Source of the DNA: an uncultured Eubacteriales bacterium
Lineage (GTDB): Bacteria > Bacillota > Clostridia > Oscillospirales > Acutalibacteraceae
Assembly: GCA_949293815.1 (NCBI GenBank)
Contig: CASFEZ010000014.1
Span: 1 to 51,629 of the forward strand
Reading direction: 5' to 3'
DNA: 51,629 nt
Part shown: positions 15,783 to 24,547 of the stretch, piece by piece
Layout of the letters: each line of letters opens with the position of its first letter
Position numbering within the stretch: the first letter of the stretch is position 1
Made by a program: the position numbers and the translations under genes
Notes under the pieces: model-generated
The model's database searches: none
Told to the model about the DNA's origin: nothing
What the model saw: only the letters and a program-made list of their open reading frames with translations

Positions 15783-18278
15783 TTACTGTGCCGGTGCGGT
15801 TTCGGTCTTCATTTGGCGATAGCGCGCTTCCAGCTCGGCAAAGTGGGTGTAGTTTTCCGCCTGCTTCAATACGCGCTCCGCTTCCATATAAGGCTTTGCG
15901 GCGCGGTTATAGTTCAGGCGTTTATCCTGTTCGGCATGAATCTTTTTATTCAGCGCCTTGAACTGATTTTTCAGCTCCTTGATTTCGCCGCGCACCCGGC
16001 GTTTTTCAGCCTTATCCTTGCGCTCGCCTGCCTCAAACAAACGCTGATACAGCACATCCTCCTGCTTGTCGTAGGTTTCCTCGGTAGCAAACAGGGCGTT
16101 CAGCGGACCGTCATCCGGTTCGGTGATGGCGGTGCCGTTGGGATAGTATTTTTCCAGATACCGGCGCGCGGTCAATCGGGTACGGCAGAAATAAATACGG
16201 TACTGGCGCAATTCTTTTTCCGCTTCCGTGCCCTTGGGCAACTGCTTCGCTTGCTGCAAATCCTGTTTCAGCGCTGCAATATCGGCATCGCGCAGACCGC
16301 TGAGCCCGGCCGCATAAATCATTTGCGCATCGGCAACCTGCCGCTTGCCCAAATCGCTTTCAAAGCGGGACATTTCATTTAAGACATACGGCGCAAGCTC
16401 GATTTCCTGATTGCGCAAAAGCGCCGTTTTTCTCGCCTGTTTTGCTTTCGCAAGAGCGGTTTTGCTCTTACTCTTTTTTGCCTTTTTGATTTCATCCTTG
16501 GAGACAGGCTGCACCTGCTGACCGGAAAGAGCGCGGGCGGAATCGACCATTTCAACCACTTCCGCCAGGCTCTCATCGCTTAAGGTGTTGTTGCCGAAAT
16601 CCTCGAAAAAGGCACGGATTTTCAGCACCTTGACCATGCCCTGCTGTTTACGCTCGGTTAAATCATAGAAGAAATAGGGGAATACATTGATAAATGCGCC
16701 CACAATGGAGGCAATAATCAAAACGCCGCAGATGGTTTGCAGCACATCGCCGTCATACAAGGCGAAATAGGCGGTGCTGGAGGTATCCGCTTTGGCAATG
16801 ACATCTTTAACAACGGAACCGTTGCGCAGAACCTTGTTCATAATTTCCGGGTCCGCAAGCACCCGCTCGGCAGTGGCTTCGTTGATGCCGAATTTATCAT
16901 AAAGCAAATTCACAATGCCGCTGCTGGCAACGGTAATCAATCCGCCGACAGCGGTAATGGTAGAGAACATACCATCGATGCGCTCACCGCTGACATATTG
17001 CTGATAATCGCGGATATCGGCATTGACGGATGGGGTCAAAATCTGCATAAAGGCGTTCATCAGATTGTTCATCCAGTAGCAGACCACCAGAAGAATCAGC
17101 GGCAGCCAGGTGGTATATACGCTGGTGTCCGCACCGGTCATATCGATAATGCGCACCACCGGGAACATCAGAGCAATAAAGACGATATTCAGAACATTGG
17201 TGCCTATCAGCACAAACCGTTTGCCCCATTTGCGTATGGCCAGAGGCGCCAGCAGCATACCAACAAGTCCGGCATTTTGGCAAATCAGCGTAATAATGGA
17301 ATACGCCGTACCGCCGCAGATACCGCCGTAGTTATACAGCCAGCCCAGAACCACGGTCATGGAGGACTCCAAAAAGCCCAGCCAGGTAGCCATGGCAATG
17401 ACCCAGAAGTACTTATTGCGCAGCACTTCCCGCAGCGAATCCATAAAGCGGATTTGAATGACATGGGTCTTGGCCTGCACAATCTTTTCCTTGGTGTTGG
17501 CATAAACCACGATGCTTAAAATAACCGAGGCAATGGAAATGGGCGGATAGATATAGCGATACAGGCGAATATCATACATATTGTTATTCGTCAGAAGCTG
17601 GGCAAAAATGGGCATGGCCAGGCTCAATACCGAGGGCGCCAGCGAATACACAACGCCCTTGATGGTGGAAACATCCGCCCGCTCCTGGGTATCGGGGGAA
17701 AGCACATGAATCAGGTTATCATACGCTTCGGTAAAGAAATAGTAGAAGAACTGCTGAATGAAGTTCAAAATAAGAATCACCGCACAGGTGACCACATAGG
17801 CTTTTTCTTCGCCGAAAATGGTACCCTCGCCGAAGAGCGCGCCGAACTGCTGGTACGGGAACCAGACAAAAAGAATGGTAACAATGGCGCTGGGGATACC
17901 CATTTTTACAATATAGGGACGGTATTTACCCTCTTTGCTGCGGGTATTGTCGATAATATTGGCGCGGATGCCCGACAGGGGTATGTTGACCAATACCGAG
18001 ATAAAGTACATTAAGTACATATGCAGCGGTTTTACGCCGAGAGTATTGCCAATGAGCACATTGGTGGCGGAGAGAATCATATTCGTTGCCATAACGGCAA
18101 GGAATTTGACACCGATACCGCCGCCCGCGTAGGACACGATCTCCTTATAGGACATATACTTACCTTTGGGCGGTTCATTCCAGTGTGCGCGCACATTCCG
18201 CATAAGTCCCCGAAGTTTGGAGGGCTGCTTTGGCGCCTTGGGGGCGTTGGGCATTGCGGTAGCTTTCGTCTTTTTCAA
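15783..18278 (-). CDS. GPH-type MFS sugar transporter with long cytoplasmic tail
   Basis: The first 545 residues form a 12-helix major facilitator protein of the glycoside-pentoside-hexuronide:cation symporter type, preceded by a basic N-terminal stretch. Features include NIIDNTRSKEGKYRPY after the second-third helices, typical of this group. The remaining 285 residues have no membrane helices. They are rich in Lys, Glu, Ala and Gln with heptad-like patterns near residues 730-830, pointing to coiled coils. Normal family members end near 450-500 residues, so the tail is unusual. The start is a TTG at 18278 preceded by GAGGCG; the ATG at 18254 lacks a site. The GH30 gene immediately upstream suggests that it imports the oligosaccharide cut by that enzyme. 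Confidence 0.85.
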   Translation of the reverse strand: MKKTKATAMPNAPKAPKQPSKLRGLMRNVRAHWNEPPKGKYMSYKEIVSYAGGGIGVKFLAVMATNMILSATNVLIGNTLGVKPLHMYLMYFISVLVNIPLSGIRANIIDNTRSKEGKYRPYIVKMGIPSAIVTILFVWFPYQQFGALFGEGTIFGEEKAYVVTCAVILILNFIQQFFYYFFTEAYDNLIHVLSPDTQERADVSTIKGVVYSLAPSVLSLAMPIFAQLLTNNNMYDIRLYRYIYPPISIASVILSIVVYANTKEKIVQAKTHVIQIRFMDSLREVLRNKYFWVIAMATWLGFLESSMTVVLGWLYNYGGICGGTAYSIITLICQNAGLVGMLLAPLAIRKWGKRFVLIGTNVLNIVFIALMFPVVRIIDMTGADTSVYTTWLPLILLVVCYWMNNLMNAFMQILTPSVNADIRDYQQYVSGERIDGMFSTITAVGGLITVASSGIVNLLYDKFGINEATAERVLADPEIMNKVLRNGSVVKDVIAKADTSSTAYFALYDGDVLQTICGVLIIASIVGAFINVFPYFFYDLTERKQQGMVKVLKIRAFFEDFGNNTLSDESLAEVVEMVDSARALSGQQVQPVSKDEIKKAKKSKSKTALAKAKQARKTALLRNQEIELAPYVLNEMSRFESDLGKRQVADAQMIYAAGLSGLRDADIAALKQDLQQAKQLPKGTEAEKELRQYRIYFCRTRLTARRYLEKYYPNGTAITEPDDGPLNALFATEETYDKQEDVLYQRLFEAGERKDKAEKRRVRGEIKELKNQFKALNKKIHAEQDKRLNYNRAAKPYMEAERVLKQAENYTHFAELEARYRQMKTETAPAQ

Positions 18279-18383
18279 TACGCTTTCGCCTCTTTTTTTT
18301 GTATTTGCCTGGGCTGTCCGGCGGCAAAAAGCCGAACGGTGAAAAAAGAAAGAACTTCCGAATGATACACTGCATATTCGGTT

Positions 18384-18426
18384 AAAAACGGGCGGACTGC
18401 AACTCTTTCAAATCCACCCGTTTTTC
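18384..18426. terminator. Hairpin in the leader of the transporter gene
   Basis: AAAAACGGG and CCCGTTTTT enclose further pairing, with Ts on both strands. It lies downstream of the GH30 stop and between the apparent transporter promoter and its start, so it could end GH30 transcripts or act as an attenuator. Confidence 0.5.
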
Positions 18427-18455
18427 TCTCATTCAACACAAAACCATACCATTAA

Positions 18456-18484
18456 AATATAGCATATTTTATACTTTTTTGCAA
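18456..18484 (-). promoter_or_regulatory. Probable promoter of the transporter gene
   Basis: TTGCAA (18479-18484), a 17-bp spacer and TATATT (18456-18461) are found on the minus strand. The area is AT-rich, so the match is less telling than elsewhere. Confidence 0.45.
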
Positions 18485-18564
18485 GACTTTTACCAAATTT
18501 CCGAAAAATACCGCAGTTGCTGCATATACAATAAATATTTAAGCGCAGATGCTCCCATCAGCCA

Positions 18565-19944
18565 TCAAAATACAAAGGTATTGACTGAGCGGGGCGGCAA
18601 TACAAAGTCTGCGGTTCCCGTATGTTCCGTTTCGCTTAAATCATGCGTCTCGTCCGTCAGGGCATGAAGCACCATACCGTCTGTCGGCAGGGTCAGGCTC
18701 CCGGCACGCCCGGCATTGTTGATAACCACCACAACCGTCTTATCTTCAACCTGATAGCAAATGGCTTTCAGCTCGGGGTCTGCCGTTTCACATGCCAGAC
18801 GGCGTGCGCCGGGACGGATATATTTGGAGAAGTTACCGGTGGCATAGAGCCGCTTGGTCGTTTCAAAGGTTTTGCGGTACAAATCAATATAAATCAGCCC
18901 GTCGCAGTAATCCACTTCGGACACGGCAATCCAGTGCTGCCAGGAAACCGCCCGTAAAATGGTTAAATCGTCCATAATGGTATTCGCCGTGACCAGAGCG
19001 GAATCCATGCCCCGGTCGCGACCGCCCTGCATATGGGTCCATTCACTGACCTTAATGGGAACAGAAGGGTACTGTTCATCCATAAAACGGCGAAAACGGC
19101 GGGCAAACGCCAGCCGGTCCCGAAGCGCGGGAACCTTACCCAAAACCGGCAGCGGAATGGGCTGGCAATAGCTGTGCACATCCACCGCGTCCACATGACC
19201 GCGGATTACCGGGTCAGACAGCAGCGCATGGGTATAGGTTTTGTTAAAAAACCGCAAATCCCCGATTTCAACACCAGACAGCTTCAGGTTTGCCAATTTC
19301 GGGCGCTGCATCATGCGCTGTACAAAGACTGAGAACAGCCGATGAACGGAATCCGGACGGTAAAAACAGCCCTCCTGTCCGCCGTTCCACGCCCAGGTCG
19401 GCTCGTTAATCGGGGACAGGTACCGAACAGGCAAGCCCTCATCCATAAAATATTCGGCAACATCCAAACAGTAGTCGGCAAATGCCGTATACTGTTTACG
19501 GCTGAGGTTTTCGCGGAATAATTTATGTTTATCCTGATGGGCGCCGCCGTTTTTGGTCATCTGCACCGGCGGCGAATTGACAAACAGAATTACTTCATCC
19601 GCGCCGTCCTGCACCGCCCGGCGCATCATATATACCGCGTTTGCGTCCCGGGTCATATCCAGTTTTCCGCCGCCAATCAAAAAACTTTCCGTCCGGCGCG
19701 CCGGTTCTGAATAATAGCCGTTGGACGAATATTTTGAACCTGCGCCGATGTTATAGCGGTAAATATTCAGTCCAATGCCCTTTTGCGGGTCATACAGCAG
19801 CTGCGATATGCGGTCGCGCACCGCCATGCCGCTCTGCTCGTCTGTATGCTCCCAGCCGCCGACAATCTGCGCCCACCAGGCGCCGCTGGCGCCGAAGCCG
19901 GTAAAGGTTTCATGAGCCTTGTTTTGCTCAATCTTTATCTCCAT
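18565..19944 (-). CDS. Intracellular glycoside hydrolase family 30 protein
   Basis: The 459-residue protein has the GH30 layout: FTGFGASGAWW near residue 15, a (beta/alpha)8 barrel, and a C-terminal beta domain ending in a PPRSVNTFVF strand. The clan A pattern gives E181 in SPINEPTWAW as acid/base and E301 in KVSEWTH as nucleophile. GH30 enzymes cut beta-glucosyl, beta-1,6-glucan, beta-1,6-galactan, xylan or related bonds; the subfamily cannot be fixed here. There is no signal peptide, so it works in the cytoplasm on imported oligosaccharides, matching the GPH transporter encoded next. It has its own promoter at 20014-20042. Confidence 0.88.
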   Translation of the reverse strand: MEIKIEQNKAHETFTGFGASGAWWAQIVGGWEHTDEQSGMAVRDRISQLLYDPQKGIGLNIYRYNIGAGSKYSSNGYYSEPARRTESFLIGGGKLDMTRDANAVYMMRRAVQDGADEVILFVNSPPVQMTKNGGAHQDKHKLFRENLSRKQYTAFADYCLDVAEYFMDEGLPVRYLSPINEPTWAWNGGQEGCFYRPDSVHRLFSVFVQRMMQRPKLANLKLSGVEIGDLRFFNKTYTHALLSDPVIRGHVDAVDVHSYCQPIPLPVLGKVPALRDRLAFARRFRRFMDEQYPSVPIKVSEWTHMQGGRDRGMDSALVTANTIMDDLTILRAVSWQHWIAVSEVDYCDGLIYIDLYRKTFETTKRLYATGNFSKYIRPGARRLACETADPELKAICYQVEDKTVVVVINNAGRAGSLTLPTDGMVLHALTDETHDLSETEHTGTADFVLPPRSVNTFVF

Positions 19945-20013
19945 ATCTGCCTTTCCCTTCTTATCAAAGCAATGTAACCATATTTTTAAAAGGATGCTGT
20001 ATTTTACGGTGCG

Positions 20014-20042
20014 ATTTTACCATATCCGCCGCATAAAAACAA
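20014..20042 (-). promoter_or_regulatory. Promoter of the GH30 gene
   Basis: TTGTTT (20037-20042), a 17-bp spacer and TAAAAT (20014-20019) lie about 70 bases before the GH30 start. Confidence 0.6.
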
Positions 20043-20092
20043 GCCTTTTTGCAAAAAAGAAGAGATTCTGTTACCAGATTACCGAACGGCAC

Positions 20093-20134
20093 AAAAAAAG
20101 CAGAGGAACGGCAAAACATTCCTCTGCTTTTTTG
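20093..20134. terminator. Terminator after htpG
   Basis: AAAAAAGCAGAGGAA and TTCCTCTGCTTTTTT form a long stem with T-runs usable on both strands. On the minus strand it ends htpG. Confidence 0.85.
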
Positions 20135-20143
20135 TATATTCAT

Positions 20144-22042
20144 TTATTTGGTCATCAATTCACAAATCAAATCCGACAGCTCCACCGGGTTATCTACGCT
20201 CATGCCTTCAATCAGCCGCGCCTGGGCGTAGAGCAGCTTGGCGTATTTGCCCGCCGTTTCGGTATCGGCTTTTTTCAGCGTTTCGGCGATGGGGTGCGAG
20301 GCGTTGATTTCCAGCACCACCTTCGCTTTTACGCCGGTATTGCCGGGCATTTGTCCCAGCACCTTTTCCATTTCCAGCGAAACGCCGCCCTCGCTTGTCA
20401 GGCAGACCGGATGGTTTTTCAGCTTGTTGGTAAAGCGGATATCGCTTACCGCGTCGCCGAGAACCTTTTTCATATTGTCGAACAGGTCTTTCGCGTTTTC
20501 GTTTTCCTGCTTCAGGGCTTCTTTTTCTTCCTCGGTCGCCAAATCCAAATCATCGGCGCAGACATTGGCAAAGGGCTTTTCCTCGTACTGCATCAGCATT
20601 TTCAGCGCGAACTCATCCACCTGCTCGGTGCAATACAGGATTTCGTAGCCCTTCTCCTTTACCGCTTCAACCTGCGGAAGCATATCAATCTTCTCTTTGG
20701 TTTCGCCGCAGGCATAATAGATGGCTTTTTGCGATTCGGGCATACGGGACACATATTCTTTCAGCGTAACCGGTTTGTTCTCATACGAGGAAACAAAAAG
20801 AATCAAATCCTGCAGCACATCTTTATGTGCGCCGTAATCATTATAGATACCGAATTTCAGCTGGGTGCCGAACGCCTCATAAATCTTCTCATAGGTCGCG
20901 CGGTCATTTTCCAGCAGGTTCAAAAGCTCGGACTTGATTTTCTTTTCCAGCGTGCGGGCAATCAGCCGCAGCTGGTGGTTGTGCTGCAGCATTTCACGGG
21001 AGATGTTCAGCGACAAATCCTCACTGTCCACAAGACCACGTACAAAGCTGAAATAGTCGGGCAGCAGCTCTTTGCACTTTTCGGTAATCATCACGCCCTT
21101 TGAGTACAGCTCCAGCCCTTTTTCATAATCCTTGGTATAATAGTTAAACGGAGCGTGAGCGGGGATGAACAACAGGGCGCTGAAGGTAGCGCTGCCTTCG
21201 GTTCTGGTGTGGATAATATGCGCCGCGTCCTCGTAATCGTAGAACTTTTCTTTATAGAAGCTGTTGTACTCCTCTTTGGTAATCTCCTTTTTATTCTTTT
21301 TCCAAAGGGGCACCATGCTGTTCAGCGTGCGGGTTTCCATCACGGTTTCGTAGTCATCGGGCGAATATTTATAATCCTCCGCAGAGGTGTCCACGCCCTC
21401 TTTTAAGCGGGAAGTGGGCATATCCATCCGGATGGGATAGCGGATATAGTCGGAATATTTTTTCACAAGGGAGGCAATACGGTTCCTGTCCAAAAATTCG
21501 CTGTATTTTTCTTCCTCTGTATCCGGCTTGATATGCAGGGTAATCACCGAGCCGACCGTTTCCTTATCGCAGGGGGTAATGGTATACCCCTCCGCGCCGG
21601 AGGACTGCCAGCGGTACGCTTGGTCGCTGCCGTAAGCGCGGCTGTCTACCGTCACCTGATCCGCCACCATAAAAGCGGAATAAAAGCCAACGCCGAACTG
21701 CCCTATCACATCAATATCCTCGTTCTTTTCGTTCTGCTGCTTAAAATCCAGCGAGCCGCTTTTGGCGATGGTGCCAAGGTTATTATCCAGCTCCTCTTCG
21801 GTCATGCCGATGCCGTTATCGGTAATGGTCAGGGTACGGCTCTCGGGGTCAACGTCCAGCGTAATCTTAAAATCGCCCCTGTTCATGCCGACTTTATCGT
21901 CAGTCAGGGAGCGGAAATAGAGCTTGTCCAGCGCGTCGCTGGCGTTGGAAATCAGCTCACGCAAAAAAATCTCCTTATGGGTATAAATGGAATTGATCAT
22001 CATATCCATCAGTTTTTTGGATTCTGCCTGGAATTGTTTCAA
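20144..22042 (-). CDS. htpG: Molecular chaperone HtpG (Hsp90)
   Basis: HtpG is the cytoplasmic ATP-dependent Hsp90 chaperone. The 632-residue product carries the GHKL ATPase motifs LRELISNASDALDKL, TITDNGIGM and GQFGVGFYSAFMVAD, the middle domain, and a C-terminal dimerisation part. Length matches the family. No ATG is in frame; a TTG at 22042, with AAGGTGAG just before it, gives the usual start MKQFQAESKKL. Longer frames from GTG 22051 or TTG 22063 are less likely. A CIRCE operator lies about 100 bases upstream, so the gene appears controlled by the HrcA heat-shock repressor. Confidence 0.95.
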   Translation of the reverse strand: MKQFQAESKKLMDMMINSIYTHKEIFLRELISNASDALDKLYFRSLTDDKVGMNRGDFKITLDVDPESRTLTITDNGIGMTEEELDNNLGTIAKSGSLDFKQQNEKNEDIDVIGQFGVGFYSAFMVADQVTVDSRAYGSDQAYRWQSSGAEGYTITPCDKETVGSVITLHIKPDTEEEKYSEFLDRNRIASLVKKYSDYIRYPIRMDMPTSRLKEGVDTSAEDYKYSPDDYETVMETRTLNSMVPLWKKNKKEITKEEYNSFYKEKFYDYEDAAHIIHTRTEGSATFSALLFIPAHAPFNYYTKDYEKGLELYSKGVMITEKCKELLPDYFSFVRGLVDSEDLSLNISREMLQHNHQLRLIARTLEKKIKSELLNLLENDRATYEKIYEAFGTQLKFGIYNDYGAHKDVLQDLILFVSSYENKPVTLKEYVSRMPESQKAIYYACGETKEKIDMLPQVEAVKEKGYEILYCTEQVDEFALKMLMQYEEKPFANVCADDLDLATEEEKEALKQENENAKDLFDNMKKVLGDAVSDIRFTNKLKNHPVCLTSEGGVSLEMEKVLGQMPGNTGVKAKVVLEINASHPIAETLKKADTETAGKYAKLLYAQARLIEGMSVDNPVELSDLICELMTK

Positions 22043-22140
22043 TATACTCACCTTCCATGTCAATCTTCTTTATTTTATGCTCTTATCATAGCCTGTACTT
22101 ATGACTGAACCACAGAAAAATCATGAATAAAATGTGAATT

Positions 22141-22167
22141 TTAGCACTCTCAAGTTTTAAGTGCTAA
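22141..22167 (-). promoter_or_regulatory. CIRCE operator of htpG (HrcA binding site)
   Basis: TTAGCACTC (22141-22149), nine spacer bases and AAGTGCTAA (22159-22167) match the CIRCE consensus TTAGCACTC-N9-GAGTGCTAA with one mismatch. On the minus strand TTAGCA-18-TAAAAT falls inside it, so a repressor bound here would cover a candidate htpG promoter. The plus-strand gene downstream has its own promoter further on. Confidence 0.9.
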
Positions 22168-22258
22168 AATTCTTCTCCATTCGCAATCTCTTCGGGCGAT
22201 ACGCATTGCTTTCCTGGGCACAATCGGCGATAGAAAGACAGAAACTTTGCAGCCTTTC

Positions 22259-22287
22259 TTGACTTTCCCGGGCGAGCTGTTTATACT
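22259..22287 (+). promoter_or_regulatory. Promoter of the acyltransferase operon
   Basis: TTGACT (22259-22264), a 17-bp spacer and TATACT (22282-22287) lie about 40 bases before the first acyltransferase gene. Confidence 0.8.
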
Positions 22288-22327
22288 GGTAGCATGGATT
22301 TTATGAGATTAAATTGAGGGATTTTTC

Positions 22328-23389
22328 ATGAGCATCTTTTTATTGCCGCTGGCTGTGCTTTGCCTTGTCGACATCCGTTTCTCCGGCAAAGACTTCCGCG
22401 CGGACTACTGCGCGCCCCGGGCGACCGCCTGTGTCAATGGCGTGTTTACCGTACTGGTTCTGATGCACCATGTAATTACCAGCGGCGCTTATAACGGCGG
22501 CGGTCTGTTGGATGAAATTTTCAGCCGGTATATTCACCTGTCCCAGTTGATTGTGGTGCCATTTCTGTTTTTCTCCGGCTATGGCATTGCCGAATCGATA
22601 AAAAACAAACCGGGATACTTAAAAAAAATGCCGAAAAACCGGCTGCTGACCACCTGGCTGCATCTGGTTTTGGCGCTGGTTCCGTATTTTATGATGAACC
22701 TGTGCTTCGGCGAGGAGATGACCGTTTGGCAGGTTCTGCTTTCCACCATCGGCTGGGACAGTCTGGGGAACAGCAACTGGTTTATGTTTGTCATCTTTGC
22801 GCTGTATATGCTTGTGATGCTCGGATATGCCATCTGCCGGGAAAAACCGGTTCCGTCGGCCATAGTGACCACGGTTTTGACCTGCGGACTGACCGTCGCG
22901 CTGATTGCCGCCGGAAAAGAAAGCCACTGGTGGAACACTGCCATCTTTTTTCCGCTGGGAATCTGGTTTTCCCTGCTGCGCCCTGCCATTGAAAAAATCA
23001 TACAAAAAAACAATACCGTTTATTGGATTTGCTTTGCTTTATCCGCCGTTTTGTTTGCGGGAACGCACTTTTTGTTTTGCAAAACAAACAAAGTCATCGT
23101 CTTTATGGCGGACGGCGCGTTTATGATGGCGTTTATTCTAATTGGATTGATGAAATTCAAGATTGAAAACGCTGTGCTTTTCTGGCTTGGGAAAAACCTG
23201 TTCGGCATCTATATTTTACAGCGCCTGCCCATGCGCTTCATTGAGCATTTCGGCTGGCAGATCAACCCGTATATCTATACGCTGCTTATTTTTGCCATAG
23301 CCCTGCTGCTCGCATTTGTTTTCGGAAAGCTGACCGGGATAATCGACCGGAAGCTGCTGAAAAAAGGCGCTGCCAAAGCAGGAAAATAA
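22328..23389 (+). CDS. Membrane acyltransferase 3-like protein, paralogue 1
   Basis: The 353-residue integral membrane protein has about ten helices and acyltransferase 3 (OafA/NodX-like) features: an early conserved histidine in LVLMHHV, VPFLFFSGYGIAESIKNK after the second helix, and a basic last loop. Such proteins acetylate or acylate surface sugars. It is the first gene of a three-gene unit with a paralogue at 23420 and a TraX-like gene at 24544. GAGG precedes the ATG. The gene is clearly related to its neighbour in the FF-GY-ESIKNK segment, so the pair arose by duplication. Confidence 0.8.
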   Translation: MSIFLLPLAVLCLVDIRFSGKDFRADYCAPRATACVNGVFTVLVLMHHVITSGAYNGGGLLDEIFSRYIHLSQLIVVPFLFFSGYGIAESIKNKPGYLKKMPKNRLLTTWLHLVLALVPYFMMNLCFGEEMTVWQVLLSTIGWDSLGNSNWFMFVIFALYMLVMLGYAICREKPVPSAIVTTVLTCGLTVALIAAGKESHWWNTAIFFPLGIWFSLLRPAIEKIIQKNNTVYWICFALSAVLFAGTHFLFCKTNKVIVFMADGAFMMAFILIGLMKFKIENAVLFWLGKNLFGIYILQRLPMRFIEHFGWQINPYIYTLLIFAIALLLAFVFGKLTGIIDRKLLKKGAAKAGK

Positions 23390-23419
23390 CCATTTTATCT
23401 TTGGAAAGGGGGCAGGACG

Positions 23420-24547
23420 ATGTGGCCGCTGCTGTTTCTTGTTGGGCTCAGCGCCCTGCCGTGTCTTCGTTTTCACGGCAAAGGATGGCAGCCGAACGCC
23501 CTCTCGCCCCGCCAAACCACCGCGGTCAAGGGGCTATTCACCTGCGCGATTCTTATCTCCCACAGCGCCTACAGCTACGATATTTTATATCTTTTGGAAC
23601 AGCACCCGAACACCGCCTATTTTTTTGACCAGCGCACCGTTGCGCCCTTTCTGTTTTTCGCGGGCTATGCCGTGGGGGAATCCATCAAAAACAAGGCGAC
23701 CTACCGAAACGGCGTTCCGCTGAAAAAAATTGTTTTGCTGTATTGGCGTTTCGCCGTTATCAACGGTCTTATTATCTTGTTTTCACTGCTGCTGGGCGAG
23801 CGGTATTCCCCTCATTTTTATCTGCTCTCCTTCCTTGGGCTTTGCAAACCGCTGGAAAGCCGCTTGGGCAGCTGCGGCTGGTTCGTTGTCATTCTGCTGC
23901 TTTTATACAGCGTCACACGGCTTTCCTTTTTGCTTTGCAAAAAAAGACAAACCGCCGCGCTGGTTCTGGCAACGATTCTCTGCTCCCTGCTTTTTGGAGG
24001 ACTTATCTTGTTACAGGCACAGGATTTTTGGTGGAACACCCTGCTTTTATATCCGGCGGGACTTTGGTTCTCTTACAAGCGGGACACAATTCTCCGACTA
24101 CTTGCAAGAAACAATTGCCGGTATCTGCTTGTTTTAGCCGGTTGTATTTTATGCGGCGGTCTCACCGCGTTTTATTACCGGCGCACAGCGAATGCGGTTT
24201 TGTTTTTATTGACAAGTTTTCTTTTGATGGGCTGCATTATTTTGTTTTTACAAAAGTTTACTATCGGGAACCGGTTCCTGCTCTTTTGCGGCAGCCACGC
24301 TTTTGATATTTATCTGTTGCAGGCCATTCCCATGAAGCTCTTGGAGCTGGGCGAAGAGCGCCTGTACCCGGCGCTGTATCGCGCGGCGCCTGCCCTGCAT
24401 TTTTTGTTTGAAACCCCGGAAAAAATCAACCCGTATCTTTATACCCTGCTAGCTGCACTTTTGAGCTTTGCCGCCGCCTTTGTATTTGCGCGGCTGTGGA
24501 GCGGTGTGGCGCAGCTGACCAAAAACAGGAAGAAGCGAGCCGCATGA
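23420..24547 (+). CDS. Membrane acyltransferase 3-like protein, paralogue 2
   Basis: This 375-residue multi-span protein repeats the plan of the preceding gene. It has ALSPRQTTAVKGLFT, the histidine in ILISHSAYSYD, then APFLFFAGYAVGESIKNK, a conserved FWWNTLLLYPAGLWFS, and a final basic tail. It is probably an acyltransferase for cell-envelope sugars or lipids, with substrate unknown. It starts 30 bp after the first paralogue, behind GGAAAGGGGGCAGG, and its stop overlaps the start of the TraX-like gene as ATGA, so translation is coupled. Confidence 0.8.
   Translation: MWPLLFLVGLSALPCLRFHGKGWQPNALSPRQTTAVKGLFTCAILISHSAYSYDILYLLEQHPNTAYFFDQRTVAPFLFFAGYAVGESIKNKATYRNGVPLKKIVLLYWRFAVINGLIILFSLLLGERYSPHFYLLSFLGLCKPLESRLGSCGWFVVILLLLYSVTRLSFLLCKKRQTAALVLATILCSLLFGGLILLQAQDFWWNTLLLYPAGLWFSYKRDTILRLLARNNCRYLLVLAGCILCGGLTAFYYRRTANAVLFLLTSFLLMGCIILFLQKFTIGNRFLLFCGSHAFDIYLLQAIPMKLLELGEERLYPALYRAAPALHFLFETPEKINPYLYTLLAALLSFAAAFVFARLWSGVAQLTKNRKKRAA

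Noticed and set aside
19919-21103. 394-codon open frame on the plus strand
   Set aside because: It is antisense to htpG and runs through its promoter-free 3' region, with no binding site.
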